From DASWFI01 sp036394315 (GTDB lineage: Bacteria > Patescibacteriota > Doudnabacteria > UBA920 > O2-02-FULL-48-8), in the NCBI GenBank assembly GCA_036394315.1, contig DASWFI010000050.1, forward strand, positions 1 through 16,630: 16,630 nt of DNA. The letters run 5' to 3'. The notes beneath the pieces are model-generated. The model had not been told where the DNA came from, did no database searches, and saw only the letters and a program-made list of their open reading frames with translations. Below are positions 7,778 to 14,348 of this stretch, piece by piece. Position 1 is the first letter of the stretch. Each line of letters begins with the position of its first letter. Position numbers and translations under genes: made by a program.

Positions 7778-8695
7778 CTATTTGGGTGGAATGTCAGACT
7801 GTTGATAAGCCCAGACTGTAGCAGCGATTCGGGCTATTACCCCTTCGCGGCTCTTTTCATCTGCGCGGGAATCACGGATATATACGACGAGAATAAGATG
7901 CCTGCCATCCGGAAGGGTAATAATTCCCACATCATTTGTAGCGGCTGTAATTCCCTTTTCGTTGGTATCTGAGGTGCCTGTCTTATGGGCGACAATAGTC
8001 CCTGTCGGCAACAAGCCTTTGATCCGATGCGGACCAGTCGTGGTAGCTGTCAGAAACTGCATTAATAATTCGTTACTGGCTGGCGCAAGGACACGGCCAT
8101 CCAAAAAAAGTCTCAGTAAGGTCGCCATAGCATTCGGGGTGCACCAGTTCCTGAATTGAACTTCCCAATGGGTAGCCATATCCGCCTCTGTAGTTGCAAT
8201 GGCAATTTCCTTTATACCTAATTGGTGTATATAATCGTTTACCTCCCCGGGGCCGCCAGCCACCCGGAATAAGATATCGCATCCAATATTGTCACTGCCG
8301 GATACCGTATAGCTGAGGATTTCCCGTAAATTGATATCAACCGTCCCGCTGTTATAGTGATCACGCATAGGGCTCCAGGTACCTTCGACCCACTCTTTTT
8401 TATCAATATGGATCTTGCTATCGAGTGATAGTTTGCCATTATCCACATCATGGAGGATCTTCATAGCCAGGGGAAACTTATAAACGCTCTGCATAGGAAA
8501 ATGGTCTGCGCCATGTAAAGAAAGCGATTCACCCCGTTCCGGGTAAAGAACAGACACACCAACCATACCGCCCGCTTCTTTTGCAATTACCCGCAAGGTA
8601 TCCTGCAAGGGAGTATTTTGTGACCGTTCATTACTACCCATAAATAGCATAGGAAACAGGAAGGAAGCAAATAAGATCTTTCTGAGGAGGAGCAT
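7778..8695 (-). CDS. Class A beta-lactamase, subclass A2 (PER/CfxA/CepA-like)
   Basis: A 305-residue periplasmic serine beta-lactamase that hydrolyses beta-lactam antibiotics. It starts with a signal peptide (MLLLRKILFASFLFPMLFMG). All catalytic motifs are present: Ser70-Val-Tyr-Lys73 (SVYK), Ser134-Asp-Asn136 (SGSDN), Glu170 in the omega loop (TTEADM, followed by HWEVQFRNW) and Lys238-Thr-Gly240 (HKTGTSD). The EADM omega-loop form and the NGTVDI-like stretch (YNSGTVDINLREIL) fit subclass A2, the Bacteroidota branch containing CfxA, CepA, PER and CGA enzymes. Spectrum cannot be read from sequence. It is tail to tail with the permease, with only 2 bp between the stops, and divergent from the NHL lipoprotein. 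No LysR or bla regulatory gene is adjacent and no mobile element was seen nearby, so it looks like a resident chromosomal gene. Confidence 0.95.
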   Translation of the reverse strand: MLLLRKILFASFLFPMLFMGSNERSQNTPLQDTLRVIAKEAGGMVGVSVLYPERGESLSLHGADHFPMQSVYKFPLAMKILHDVDNGKLSLDSKIHIDKKEWVEGTWSPMRDHYNSGTVDINLREILSYTVSGSDNIGCDILFRVAGGPGEVNDYIHQLGIKEIAIATTEADMATHWEVQFRNWCTPNAMATLLRLFLDGRVLAPASNELLMQFLTATTTGPHRIKGLLPTGTIVAHKTGTSDTNEKGITAATNDVGIITLPDGRHLILVVYIRDSRADEKSREGVIARIAATVWAYQQSDIPPK

Positions 8696-8811
8696 GTAAT
8701 TTTATTGGGTCCCTAAGATACAAAATCCTTTCAGGAGGCATGTTTGGCGATTCAATTGGGATTTTGTAGCTTAGTTTGCAAATATTCTACATCCCCATAA
8801 TACCTTTTCTT

Positions 8812-10137
8812 GTGCATACTAAAATTCCCTGCTCTTTTTCCGTCATCTTGCTTCTTGCTGTTTTTTTATGCTCCTGTAACAAGGTTAAAGGCCCTGATGG
8901 TTCCACGATATCCAACATTACCATCACGGCATTAAAACCGGCTCATGGCCCGTTTGATACCATTGATACGCTCGTTGGAAAAAATTTTGATCAAATTCCC
9001 AGCCTGGACAGTGTTTTTCTGAACGGTAAAAAAATGACCATTATCAGCAGGAGCCCGGAGCAGGTGATTGTGAAAATTCCGGCCATGGCCGGCACTGGAA
9101 ATATTGACATCTGGTATGAGGGGAAATTAATTCAGGGGCCCGTTTTCAACTATGACAGTACTTTATTGGTTACAACCCTGGCTGGCAGCAATGACGCCGG
9201 TGCGGCAGATGGTCAGGGATTGGACGCACGCTTCAACCAGCCAGGAGGCATTGCGGTGGATAAGGCAGGAAATATTTATGTGGTGGATATGAACAATGAA
9301 TCTATTCGAAAAATTACCTCAGACGGAAAAGTGACTACTCTTGCAGGACCATTGACCGGGGCAAGGGATTATGTCGATGGAATGGGGGCTATAGCCAGGT
9401 TTAGCGCTCCCTGGGGTCTGACAATAGATACAAGCGGGTTTTTATACGTGGGTGATCAATATAATTATCGTGTCCGCAAAGTTTCGCCCGCCGGACTGGC
9501 AACCACATTTGCCGGTTCGGCCTGGGATGGAATACCCTATCATGCCGGCACGGACGGAGACGCATCCATTGCCACTTTCGATGTCCCATCCGGGGTAGCA
9601 TCGGACCTACACGGGAATATTTATGTGGCAGATATGTATAATAACAAAATAAGAAAAATAACCCCTGGCGGGACAGTCAGCACGCTGGCCGGCGGCGATT
9701 ATTACCATTATGGCCAACAGGATGGGCCGGCAGCTACAGCACGCTTTTTTAGTCCGTCTGCTGTCGCTGCGGATTTATCGGGTAATATCTACGTCGCTGA
9801 TGGAGGGAATTATCTTCTCCGGAAAATTGCTCCGGATGGCACGGTCAGCACTTTGCTGGGCCCCATGGAACCCTCGATAACAGGCGTTGATCAACTCTTT
9901 TCAGCAGGCGCGCTGGCGACAGACAAAGCCGGAAATTTATTTTTCTCCATTTCAGTGGGTATTATCAAAATGACCCCTGATCGCAAAATTATCCGTTATG
10001 CGGTAGGCGGTATCGGTGAAGTCGACGGTCCTGTGCAAATCGCCACCTTCAGGTCTATTGGCGGCATAGCTGTCGATAATTCGGGGAACTTGTATATAAC
10101 AGACCATAATAAGATCCGGAAGATAGGCTGGCAATAA
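8812..10137 (+). CDS. IPT/TIG plus NHL-repeat lipoprotein
   Basis: A surface or periplasmic lipoprotein of 441 residues. The N terminus is a lipoprotein signal peptide ending LLLAVFLCSC, with Cys as the probable acylated residue. An IPT/TIG immunoglobulin-like domain follows (about 35-120: ITALKPAHGPFDTIDTLVGK, then VIVKIPAMAGTGNIDIWYEG). Five or six NHL repeats then form a likely beta-propeller to the end, each with a core such as GIAVDKAGNIYVVDMNNESI or GVASDLHGNIYVADMYNNKI and a linker like RKITPGGTVSTLAGG. Such proteins usually bind ligands or scaffold surface complexes; the partner is unknown. There is no ATG before the lipobox. The GTG at 8812 gives a normal-length signal peptide, whereas the in-frame TTG at 8776 would add 12 residues and lies among promoter-like TTAGTTTG sequence, so 8812 is preferred but not certain. 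Confidence 0.85.
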   Translation: MHTKIPCSFSVILLLAVFLCSCNKVKGPDGSTISNITITALKPAHGPFDTIDTLVGKNFDQIPSLDSVFLNGKKMTIISRSPEQVIVKIPAMAGTGNIDIWYEGKLIQGPVFNYDSTLLVTTLAGSNDAGAADGQGLDARFNQPGGIAVDKAGNIYVVDMNNESIRKITSDGKVTTLAGPLTGARDYVDGMGAIARFSAPWGLTIDTSGFLYVGDQYNYRVRKVSPAGLATTFAGSAWDGIPYHAGTDGDASIATFDVPSGVASDLHGNIYVADMYNNKIRKITPGGTVSTLAGGDYYHYGQQDGPAATARFFSPSAVAADLSGNIYVADGGNYLLRKIAPDGTVSTLLGPMEPSITGVDQLFSAGALATDKAGNLFFSISVGIIKMTPDRKIIRYAVGGIGEVDGPVQIATFRSIGGIAVDNSGNLYITDHNKIRKIGWQ

Positions 10138-10220
10138 GATCGGCAGGAAACCAAGCTCCCCGTCACCAGTCATACCGGCGTCCGGTTGACGGACACAGCG
10201 GGCCATAGCGTTATAATATA

Positions 10221-10269
10221 TTTTGACTCCATGCAAAAATAGCTCAGGCGGTCTTTTGGCTCCATGCAA
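10221..10269 (+). repeat. Direct repeat of 16 bp, 33 bp apart, upstream of the serine hydrolase
   Basis: TTTTGACTCCATGCAA at 10221-10236 recurs as TTTTGGCTCCATGCAA at 10254-10269 (15 of 16 identical). The start-to-start distance is 33 bp, close to three helical turns. The pair ends 29 bp before the ATG at 10299, placing both copies in the promoter or leader of that gene. It could be a doubled operator or a local duplication. Confidence 0.75.
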
Positions 10270-10298
10270 CATTTTCAAATTTGAGGCATCTTTTCAAA

Positions 10299-11948
10299 AT
10301 GAAATCAATCACCTCACTTTCGCTATTGCTGGCGAGCGGCCTTCTTTGCGCCGCACAAAATAAGCCCAATATGCTTCCAGCCAGCATGGATTCGATTTTT
10401 AAATCATATAACCATTCCTCTGGTCCGGGATGTGCAGTATCCATCATCAGGAATGGCAAAGTGATCTTTGAAAAAGGATATGGCATGGCCAACCTGGAAT
10501 ACGATGTACCGATAAGCCGTACAACTATTTTTGATATCGCTTCGGTATCCAAGCAATTTACCGGCTTTGCGATCTCGACCCTGATCCAGGAAGGGAAAAT
10601 TTCCCCGGATGACGATATTCATCAATACCTGCCTGATCTTCCTCAATTCGGAAAGAAGATCTGCATCCGCAACCTCATTCATCATACCAGCGGCATCAGG
10701 GATTGGCCGCAGACACTAAACTATGCAGGGTGGCGTTATGACGAGATATTTTCATATGCTGATATTATGCGCATGGTCAAACATCAAAAAGAACTGGATT
10801 TTGAGCCCGGTTCAAAGTTTTCCTACTCCAATACAGCCTACAACCTTTTAGCCGCAATCATTGAAAAAGTTACCGGGAAATCCCTTAGGGCATGGGAGGA
10901 GGAACATATCTTCAAACCCCTGGATATGAATGCGACCCAGGTGGCAGATGATTATAATAAGATCATAAAGCAACGTGCCGCTTCTTACTATCCCCGGAAC
11001 AATGATTTCGGAGTAGTGCCGGGTGCGCTAACCGCTTATGGCTCAAGTTCGATATTTTCCTCTGTCGATGACCTGAATAAATGGGTCATCCATTTTACAA
11101 ACGCCATCCGGTCCAAAGATCCGGTATTTACCCGACTGCTTGAAGGAGATACCCTGAACAACCATGAAAAAGTGTCTTATGGCTATGGTTTGGACGTCAG
11201 CAATAACAGGGGCGTATATACCATTTCTCATGATGGAGGTTGGGCAGGATACCGGACCCTCATTATGAATTTCCCGAATGAGAACTTGTCCCTGATCCTG
11301 CTGGGTAATATTAGCGATTTTGACCCCACCGGCTATGCCTACCAGGTCGCAGGGCTTTTTTTTAAGGATAAGCTCCAGCCTGAACCTCAAAGGGAAAATA
11401 TGAATAATTTACCCACCGTCCCGGTAGATACAATGCTGGCAAAAAAATATACCGGCACCTTCCAGTTAGGCCCGGGTTGGTACGTCACATTCACCCTGGG
11501 AAATGGTAAACTCCTAGTACAGGCCAATGGCGAAGATAAATTCTCTACGGAAGCGAAATCAGATTCCGTTTTCTGGGTGCCGGCCTATGGATCCTCCATG
11601 ACGTTTAAAAAGGGCGAAAACGGGCAGGTCAATGCACTGAAATACCGTACGATCGACGCTAAAAGGATTATGCCTTTACAGCGCAGGGTCTCACAACTCC
11701 GGCAATTTACCGGGTCCTTTTATAGCGAAGAGCTGGAAACGCAGTATCAAATATCCCTGGTTAATGATACGCTGATACTCCATCATATGCGACTGGGCGA
11801 CTATACCCTGGATCCCGACCCGGTTGCTGAGGATCAATTAGCCGGCCCTATCGGCACCCTGCACTTTTTGAGAAATGACAAACACGAGATTACCGGGTTC
11901 GGGTTAACGGGAGGCCGTGTCCGGAATATTCGGTTTAATAAAAAATAG
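10299..11948 (+). CDS. Secreted serine hydrolase, class C beta-lactamase/PBP fold
   Basis: A 549-residue exported enzyme of the beta-lactamase (PF00144-type) family. It starts with a signal peptide (MKSITSLSLLLASGLLCAA). Catalytic motifs are Ser82-Val-Ser-Lys85 in IASVSKQFTGFA, Tyr176-Ser-Asn178 in KFSYSNTAYN and the third-box triad HDG in ISHDGGWAGYR at about residue 310. The family-typical LIHHTSGIRDW is also present. After the catalytic domain (about 30-360) there is a C-terminal extension of some 180 residues, rich in beta strands (KKYTGTFQLGPGWYVTFTLG), similar in layout to the small barrel domains fused to such esterases and peptidases. Substrate may be D-amino-acid peptides, esters or other; true cephalosporinase activity is not implied. 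The ATG at 10299 fits the signal peptide better than the in-frame TTG at 10281. Confidence 0.92.
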   Translation: MKSITSLSLLLASGLLCAAQNKPNMLPASMDSIFKSYNHSSGPGCAVSIIRNGKVIFEKGYGMANLEYDVPISRTTIFDIASVSKQFTGFAISTLIQEGKISPDDDIHQYLPDLPQFGKKICIRNLIHHTSGIRDWPQTLNYAGWRYDEIFSYADIMRMVKHQKELDFEPGSKFSYSNTAYNLLAAIIEKVTGKSLRAWEEEHIFKPLDMNATQVADDYNKIIKQRAASYYPRNNDFGVVPGALTAYGSSSIFSSVDDLNKWVIHFTNAIRSKDPVFTRLLEGDTLNNHEKVSYGYGLDVSNNRGVYTISHDGGWAGYRTLIMNFPNENLSLILLGNISDFDPTGYAYQVAGLFFKDKLQPEPQRENMNNLPTVPVDTMLAKKYTGTFQLGPGWYVTFTLGNGKLLVQANGEDKFSTEAKSDSVFWVPAYGSSMTFKKGENGQVNALKYRTIDAKRIMPLQRRVSQLRQFTGSFYSEELETQYQISLVNDTLILHHMRLGDYTLDPDPVAEDQLAGPIGTLHFLRNDKHEITGFGLTGGRVRNIRFNKK

Positions 11949-12002
11949 ATTAACTTATTCCCCAAAGCTGTAAAAGGATGTTTAATTCCGGACTTTTGAA
12001 TA

Positions 12003-12677
12003 CTATTGTATTATTAATAGCCGCCTTATAGCGACTAGATGAGCTAATAGTACAATAGGTACCAGACAGCAGGGAAGCAATGTATAAGGAAAATAGAGCA
12101 TGGCAATATTCGGCTGATCAAAGGCAAATTGCTGAAAGGGAAGAGGTGCTGATAAGACAGCTGTAATAACAATATTTACCAGCAGCAATAAACAGACAAC
12201 GTTCCATGCTATTAGCACATTTCTGCTCAGCATGTTTTTGACGTAACCAAAATAATAAACGAAAGGCGCGGTTAGTCCGCAGAGTATATCAAAGTTCCTG
12301 CCTTCAAATGTCATTATTTTTGGAATAACATTTTGAAGAAACAGCCAATACAAAGTAAATTCTATCGGTATCCTGACAATATGGAGCAGGGTTAACGTTT
12401 TTACATCATAGCCATCAATCAGCCTCTTTCCGTTTTTTGTGAAAAACATGCTCGCTATAAAGGCAATTGGCGGCAGCAGCAATAGAGCAAACCTCGGAGG
12501 TCGTACGTTAGTAACTGTATAAAATCCTGACAGGCTCACGATTGATTGGAGTGCCAGCCACGACAATACTATTATAATTGACGGTCTTGAATAATTAGTG
12601 GATTTGTACAGCAACAATATGGTAAGAAGCGTGCCGAATATAAACAATATCTCTATATAGACCGGTAATCGATTCAT
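12003..12677 (-). CDS. Multi-pass membrane protein of unknown function
   Basis: A 224-residue integral membrane protein with six or seven hydrophobic segments, the first at VYIEILFIFGTLLTILLLY. Distinctive loops carry IPPR-like charged turns (VRPPRFALLLLPP), KTLTLLHIVRIPIEFTLYW and FEGRNFDILCGLTAPFVYYF, and QQFAFDQPNIAMLYFPYTLL near the end. I associate this layout with an uncharacterised family found widely in Bacteroidota; no function is known to me. The reading frame extends to a TTG at 12737 inside the palindrome, but the ATG at 12677 lies properly downstream of the promoter-like sequence, so it is the start. The gene has the same 53-bp control region as the plus-strand gene at 13272, which suggests the two are co-regulated. 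It is not in an operon with the truncated Crp/Fnr gene, because its own control region lies between them. Confidence 0.8.
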   Translation of the reverse strand: MNRLPVYIEILFIFGTLLTILLLYKSTNYSRPSIIIVLSWLALQSIVSLSGFYTVTNVRPPRFALLLLPPIAFIASMFFTKNGKRLIDGYDVKTLTLLHIVRIPIEFTLYWLFLQNVIPKIMTFEGRNFDILCGLTAPFVYYFGYVKNMLSRNVLIAWNVVCLLLLVNIVITAVLSAPLPFQQFAFDQPNIAMLYFPYTLLPCCLVPIVLLAHLVAIRRLLIIQ

Positions 12678-12687
12678 TTGCTTATTG

Positions 12688-12740
12688 TTTATACAAAGGA
12701 AGTACAATAAACCCGGTATCTTCTTGCCAAATGGCAAGAA
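12688..12740 (-). repeat. 53-bp control region, copy 1 (inverted relative to copy 2)
   Basis: Read on the minus strand this copy matches the plus-strand sequence at 13191-13243 at 50 of 53 positions with no gaps. It contains the palindrome, then a TTTATTGTACTTCCTTTG stretch carrying the -7-like element TTCCTTTG (12701-12694) and the start region of the membrane-protein gene. Similarity stops abruptly at both ends. Confidence 0.85.
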
Positions 12741-12741
12741 G
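12720..12741. promoter_or_regulatory. Crp/Fnr-type operator, perfect 22-bp palindrome
   Basis: The left arm CTTCTTGCCA, spacer AA and right arm TGGCAAGAAG form a perfect inverted repeat. The core TTGCC-N4-GGCAA has the half-site length and spacing of FNR/CRP-family sites (FNR itself: TTGAT-N4-ATCAA). Its centre (12730.5) lies about 40 bp upstream of the transcription start inferred from the TTCCTTTG -7 element, close to the -41.5 of class II activators. It is not followed by a T run on either strand, so a terminator is unlikely. Binding by the adjacent Crp/Fnr-type product is inference. Confidence 0.6.
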
Positions 12742-12752
12742 TGAGCAGTTGG

Positions 12753-13118
12753 CTATTTTTTCGATAATTCTTTCCGTATCCTGCTTAAAGAAGTATCTGT
12801 GATGCCAAGGTAAGTTGCTATGTTTTTTAAAGGGACTTGCTTAAAGATTTCAGGGTTGCTTATTAATAATTGTGCATAGCGTTCCTCCGCCGTTTCTGTA
12901 ATCATAGACAGCATCCTGATTTTAAGTTCCGAAAATCCTTTCACCAGTACAGACCTTCCAAACTCCCTAAATTCGGGCAATGAATGGAAAAGATAATTTA
13001 GCTGCTTATAAGTAATATACCACCCTTCACAATCAGTCTGTGCCTGTATATTCGCCTTTGATCTTACGCGGTTGAAAAAGGAATACACTTCAAATATGAT
13101 CTGCCCGGAGAATAAAAC
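12753..13118 (-). pseudogene. 5'-truncated Crp/Fnr-family regulator
   Basis: The C-terminal part of a Crp/Fnr protein. From 13118 the frame reads VLFSGQIIFEVYSFFNRVRS, then the end of the cyclic-nucleotide-binding-like barrel, the dimerisation helix (LPEFREFGRSVLVKGFSELK), the typical ITETAEERYAQLLISNPEIF, and the DNA-binding helix-turn-helix (VPLKNIATYLGITDTSLSRI) to the stop at 12753. Family members are about 190-230 residues; here a stop at 13119-13121 leaves at most 122 codons and no ATG, the only conventional start being GTG at 13088 (111 residues). I saw no continuation of the barrel in the other upstream frames. The HTH is intact, so a short DNA-binding protein might still be made: a weak promoter-like pair, TTG then TAGGTTTT, sits just upstream. 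It lies between two copies of the operator-bearing control region. Confidence 0.7.
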
Positions 13119-13190
13119 CTACATCAGACGATACGAATATAAACAAAAAATGGGGCACCAGGCTTATCGGGTAAATAGTAGCCTTTTAAG

Positions 13191-13210
13191 TTCTTGCCAT
13201 TTGGTAAGAA
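13191..13210. promoter_or_regulatory. Crp/Fnr-type operator, second copy (one mismatch)
   Basis: The arms TTCTTGCCA and TGGTAAGAA around a TT spacer form a palindrome with one mismatched pair. The centre (13200.5) is about 40 bp upstream of the start site inferred from TTCCTTTG at 13230-13237, the same geometry as the other copy. Confidence 0.55.
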
Positions 13211-13243
13211 GATGCCGGCTTTATTGTACTTCCTTTGTATAAA
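13191..13243 (+). repeat. 53-bp control region, copy 2
   Basis: The plus-strand partner of 12688-12740, differing at three positions: one in the palindrome (T for C) and two in the following GATGCCGGC segment. It carries the -7-like TTCCTTTG at 13230-13237 and leads into the gene at 13272. The two copies face outward and enclose 450 bp with the truncated regulator. Confidence 0.85.
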
Positions 13244-13271
13244 ATTATTCACTCTTTTAAAAATACATATA

Positions 13272-13655
13272 ATGAACAGCGAAAAAAACAGTAATTCAGT
13301 TAGCGACACAAAGGAAACCAATTGGTCTCCCATAGATTTGTCAACCCCTACAACAAAAATACTGGCTCTTGGTCGCTGGACAGTCAAAGGAATGGTCGTC
13401 AGCGACAGAATTCCTGTAATGATGAAGGAAGTGCCTGCTACTGTCCGTCTCTATCTTACCGGAAAAATTGAACAGTGGTATGTCAAGCCTGACATAAGCG
13501 GTGTGGTGTTCATCATGAACGTTACAAGTTCAGCCGAGGCAGACGAGCTTTTGAAAAAACTTCCTTTGGGCGTGGCAGGAATGATGGAGTTCGATTTTAT
13601 TCCGTTAGGGCCGATTACCCCGCTTCGCTTTCTTCTGGATGAGCCTACCATCTAA
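13272..13655 (+). CDS. Small dimeric alpha/beta-barrel-type protein (muconolactone-isomerase/YciI-like)
   Basis: A 127-residue cytosolic protein. After a polar N-terminal stretch it shows a ferredoxin-like pattern: ILALGRWTVKGM, then a helix and the segment VPATVRLYLTGKIEQWYVKP, the strand GVVFIMNVTSSAEADELLKK, then LPLGVAGMMEFDFIPLGPIT at the end. This is the layout of small dimeric alpha/beta-barrel proteins such as muconolactone isomerase-like or YciI-like families; catalytic activity cannot be inferred. The ATG at 13272 is about 31 nt after the inferred transcription start. An in-frame TTG at 13194 lies inside the operator and is rejected. Its control region is shared with the membrane-protein gene at 12003-12677, so the pair may answer to one Crp/Fnr-type signal. 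The next ORF overlaps its last 17 bases. Confidence 0.75.
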   Translation: MNSEKNSNSVSDTKETNWSPIDLSTPTTKILALGRWTVKGMVVSDRIPVMMKEVPATVRLYLTGKIEQWYVKPDISGVVFIMNVTSSAEADELLKKLPLGVAGMMEFDFIPLGPITPLRFLLDEPTI

Positions 13656-13953
13656 AAATGGAGTTCCTTTCGAAAATATCCTACAGCACAATGTGCTTGT
13701 CTCTGTTGGCAAACAAAAAGGTCAGTATTCAATCAATTTGACTGATTACAAATTGGTTATGAAAGGCAATATACTCATATCGCTTGAATGGATTGAAGGC
13801 TCATCTTCAGGACCTGAAAAAGGTGCTATCTTTTTATCTGCTGGTTTTCTGAATTCAGCTACCTGGCATCGGTTAACAAGCCAAGGTGAATGGAAAAAAG
13901 CCAGCGGAATAGGAGTTGGGTTTAATGCATTGATTCAAAAGCTAAAAAATTAA
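13639..13953 (+). pseudogene. C-terminal fragment of a carboxypeptidase-regulatory-like surface protein
   Basis: The 104-codon ORF resembles only the C-terminal tail of a Bacteroidota family of exported proteins that begin with a carboxypeptidase-like regulatory domain. The signatures I recognise are YSINLTDYKLVMKGNILISLEW, written here in parts as YSINLTDYKLV and NILISLEWIEG, then AIFLSAGFLNSATWHRLTSQ and GEWKKASGIGVGFNALI. The N-terminal signal peptide and regulatory domain, which should supply 150 or more residues, are absent. Similarity seems to begin near KNGVPFENIL (about 13654), exactly where the preceding gene stops. The ATG at 13639 lies inside that gene and is probably fortuitous. 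I read this as the remnant of a rearrangement that joined two loci. A short translated protein cannot be excluded, because the frame is intact. Confidence 0.6.
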
Positions 13954-14162
13954 ATAGATTGCTGATGGGTCCGGGTTTTACAGTCAGAAAAAAACTGGTA
14001 TAAGCGAGGAAAGGAAATTTGTCATTACTTTGGGATCATGAACCCATCCCTGAAAGCAATCCCGTTCATATTACTCCTATTTGTATTATGTGATAAACCC
14101 TGCCATACGGGTAGTTTTGGCCGGATATATGATTGGAAAATGCGGTTAGGTTAAGCCACACA

Positions 14163-14252
14163 TTTCACATACAATTGATCCATTTTATCATTGAATGTCA
14201 ACTTGAATCCGGGTCAAATGAAACAAAAAAATGTGGATCAAGCAGAGTGAAA
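14163..14252. repeat. Nested imperfect inverted repeat, about 90 bp
   Basis: TTTCAC (14163-14168) pairs with GTGAAA (14247-14252), and inside it TTGATCC (14175-14181) pairs with GGATCAA (14235-14241) with T-rich and A-rich extensions. The ends could be those of a very small palindromic element, or the arms of a long leader structure. I saw no flanking target-site duplication. Confidence 0.4.
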
Positions 14253-14319
14253 ACTCCAACATAACAGACGAAAAAAATATTTTCAAAAATTTGTCCAATT
14301 CTAAAAACTCAATCGTCAT

Positions 14320-14348
14320 TAGTTTTTAACAATTAAAATGTCAAACAA
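14320..14348 (+). repeat. Leader direct repeat, copy 1 (before the DHFR-family gene)
   Basis: This 29-bp AT-rich leader, including TAACAATTAAAATGTCAAAC, ends immediately before the ATG at 14349. It matches 14933-14961 at 26 of 29 positions. Confidence 0.75.

Larger units (their letters stand above)
13954..14348. other. Intergenic stretch with a possible tiny ORF and an inverted repeat
   Basis: This holds no convincing gene. An ATG at 14038 opens 38 codons (to 14154) starting MNPSLKAIPFILLLFVLCDK, which looks like a lone signal peptide; after it the frame ends quickly, so it is probably the 5' stub of a lost exported protein. From about 14155 the sequence becomes AT-rich and contains the nested inverted repeat at 14163-14252 and the leader repeat at 14320-14348. 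No clear promoter for the DHFR-family gene was found: a TTTG at 14290 and TAGTTTTT at 14320 are 26 nt apart. Confidence 0.5.

Noticed and set aside
7778..8695. Mobile-element-borne resistance gene
   Set aside because: The beta-lactamase is flanked by ordinary genes with a 2-bp tail-to-tail spacing and no transposase or terminal repeats in sight.
8776..8811. Start of the NHL lipoprotein at TTG 8776
   Set aside because: The extra residues IFYIPIIPFLV would put a second hydrophobic run before the signal peptide, and the site lies among promoter-like sequence; GTG 8812 gives a normal lipoprotein leader.
12720..12741. Intrinsic terminator after the Crp/Fnr gene
   Set aside because: The palindrome is not followed by a T run on either strand, and the same sequence recurs at a promoter.
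12688..13243. Invertible promoter segment of the Bacteroides phase-variation type
   Set aside because: The inverted repeats each carry a full outward-facing promoter, so inversion would leave both genes unchanged. There is no recombinase gene nearby, and three mismatches between the copies argue against frequent flipping.
14038..14154. Small lipoprotein gene of 38 codons
   Set aside because: The hydrophobic start resembles a signal peptide, but the lipobox is poor (FVLC) and almost nothing follows it, so it is mentioned only as a possible stub.
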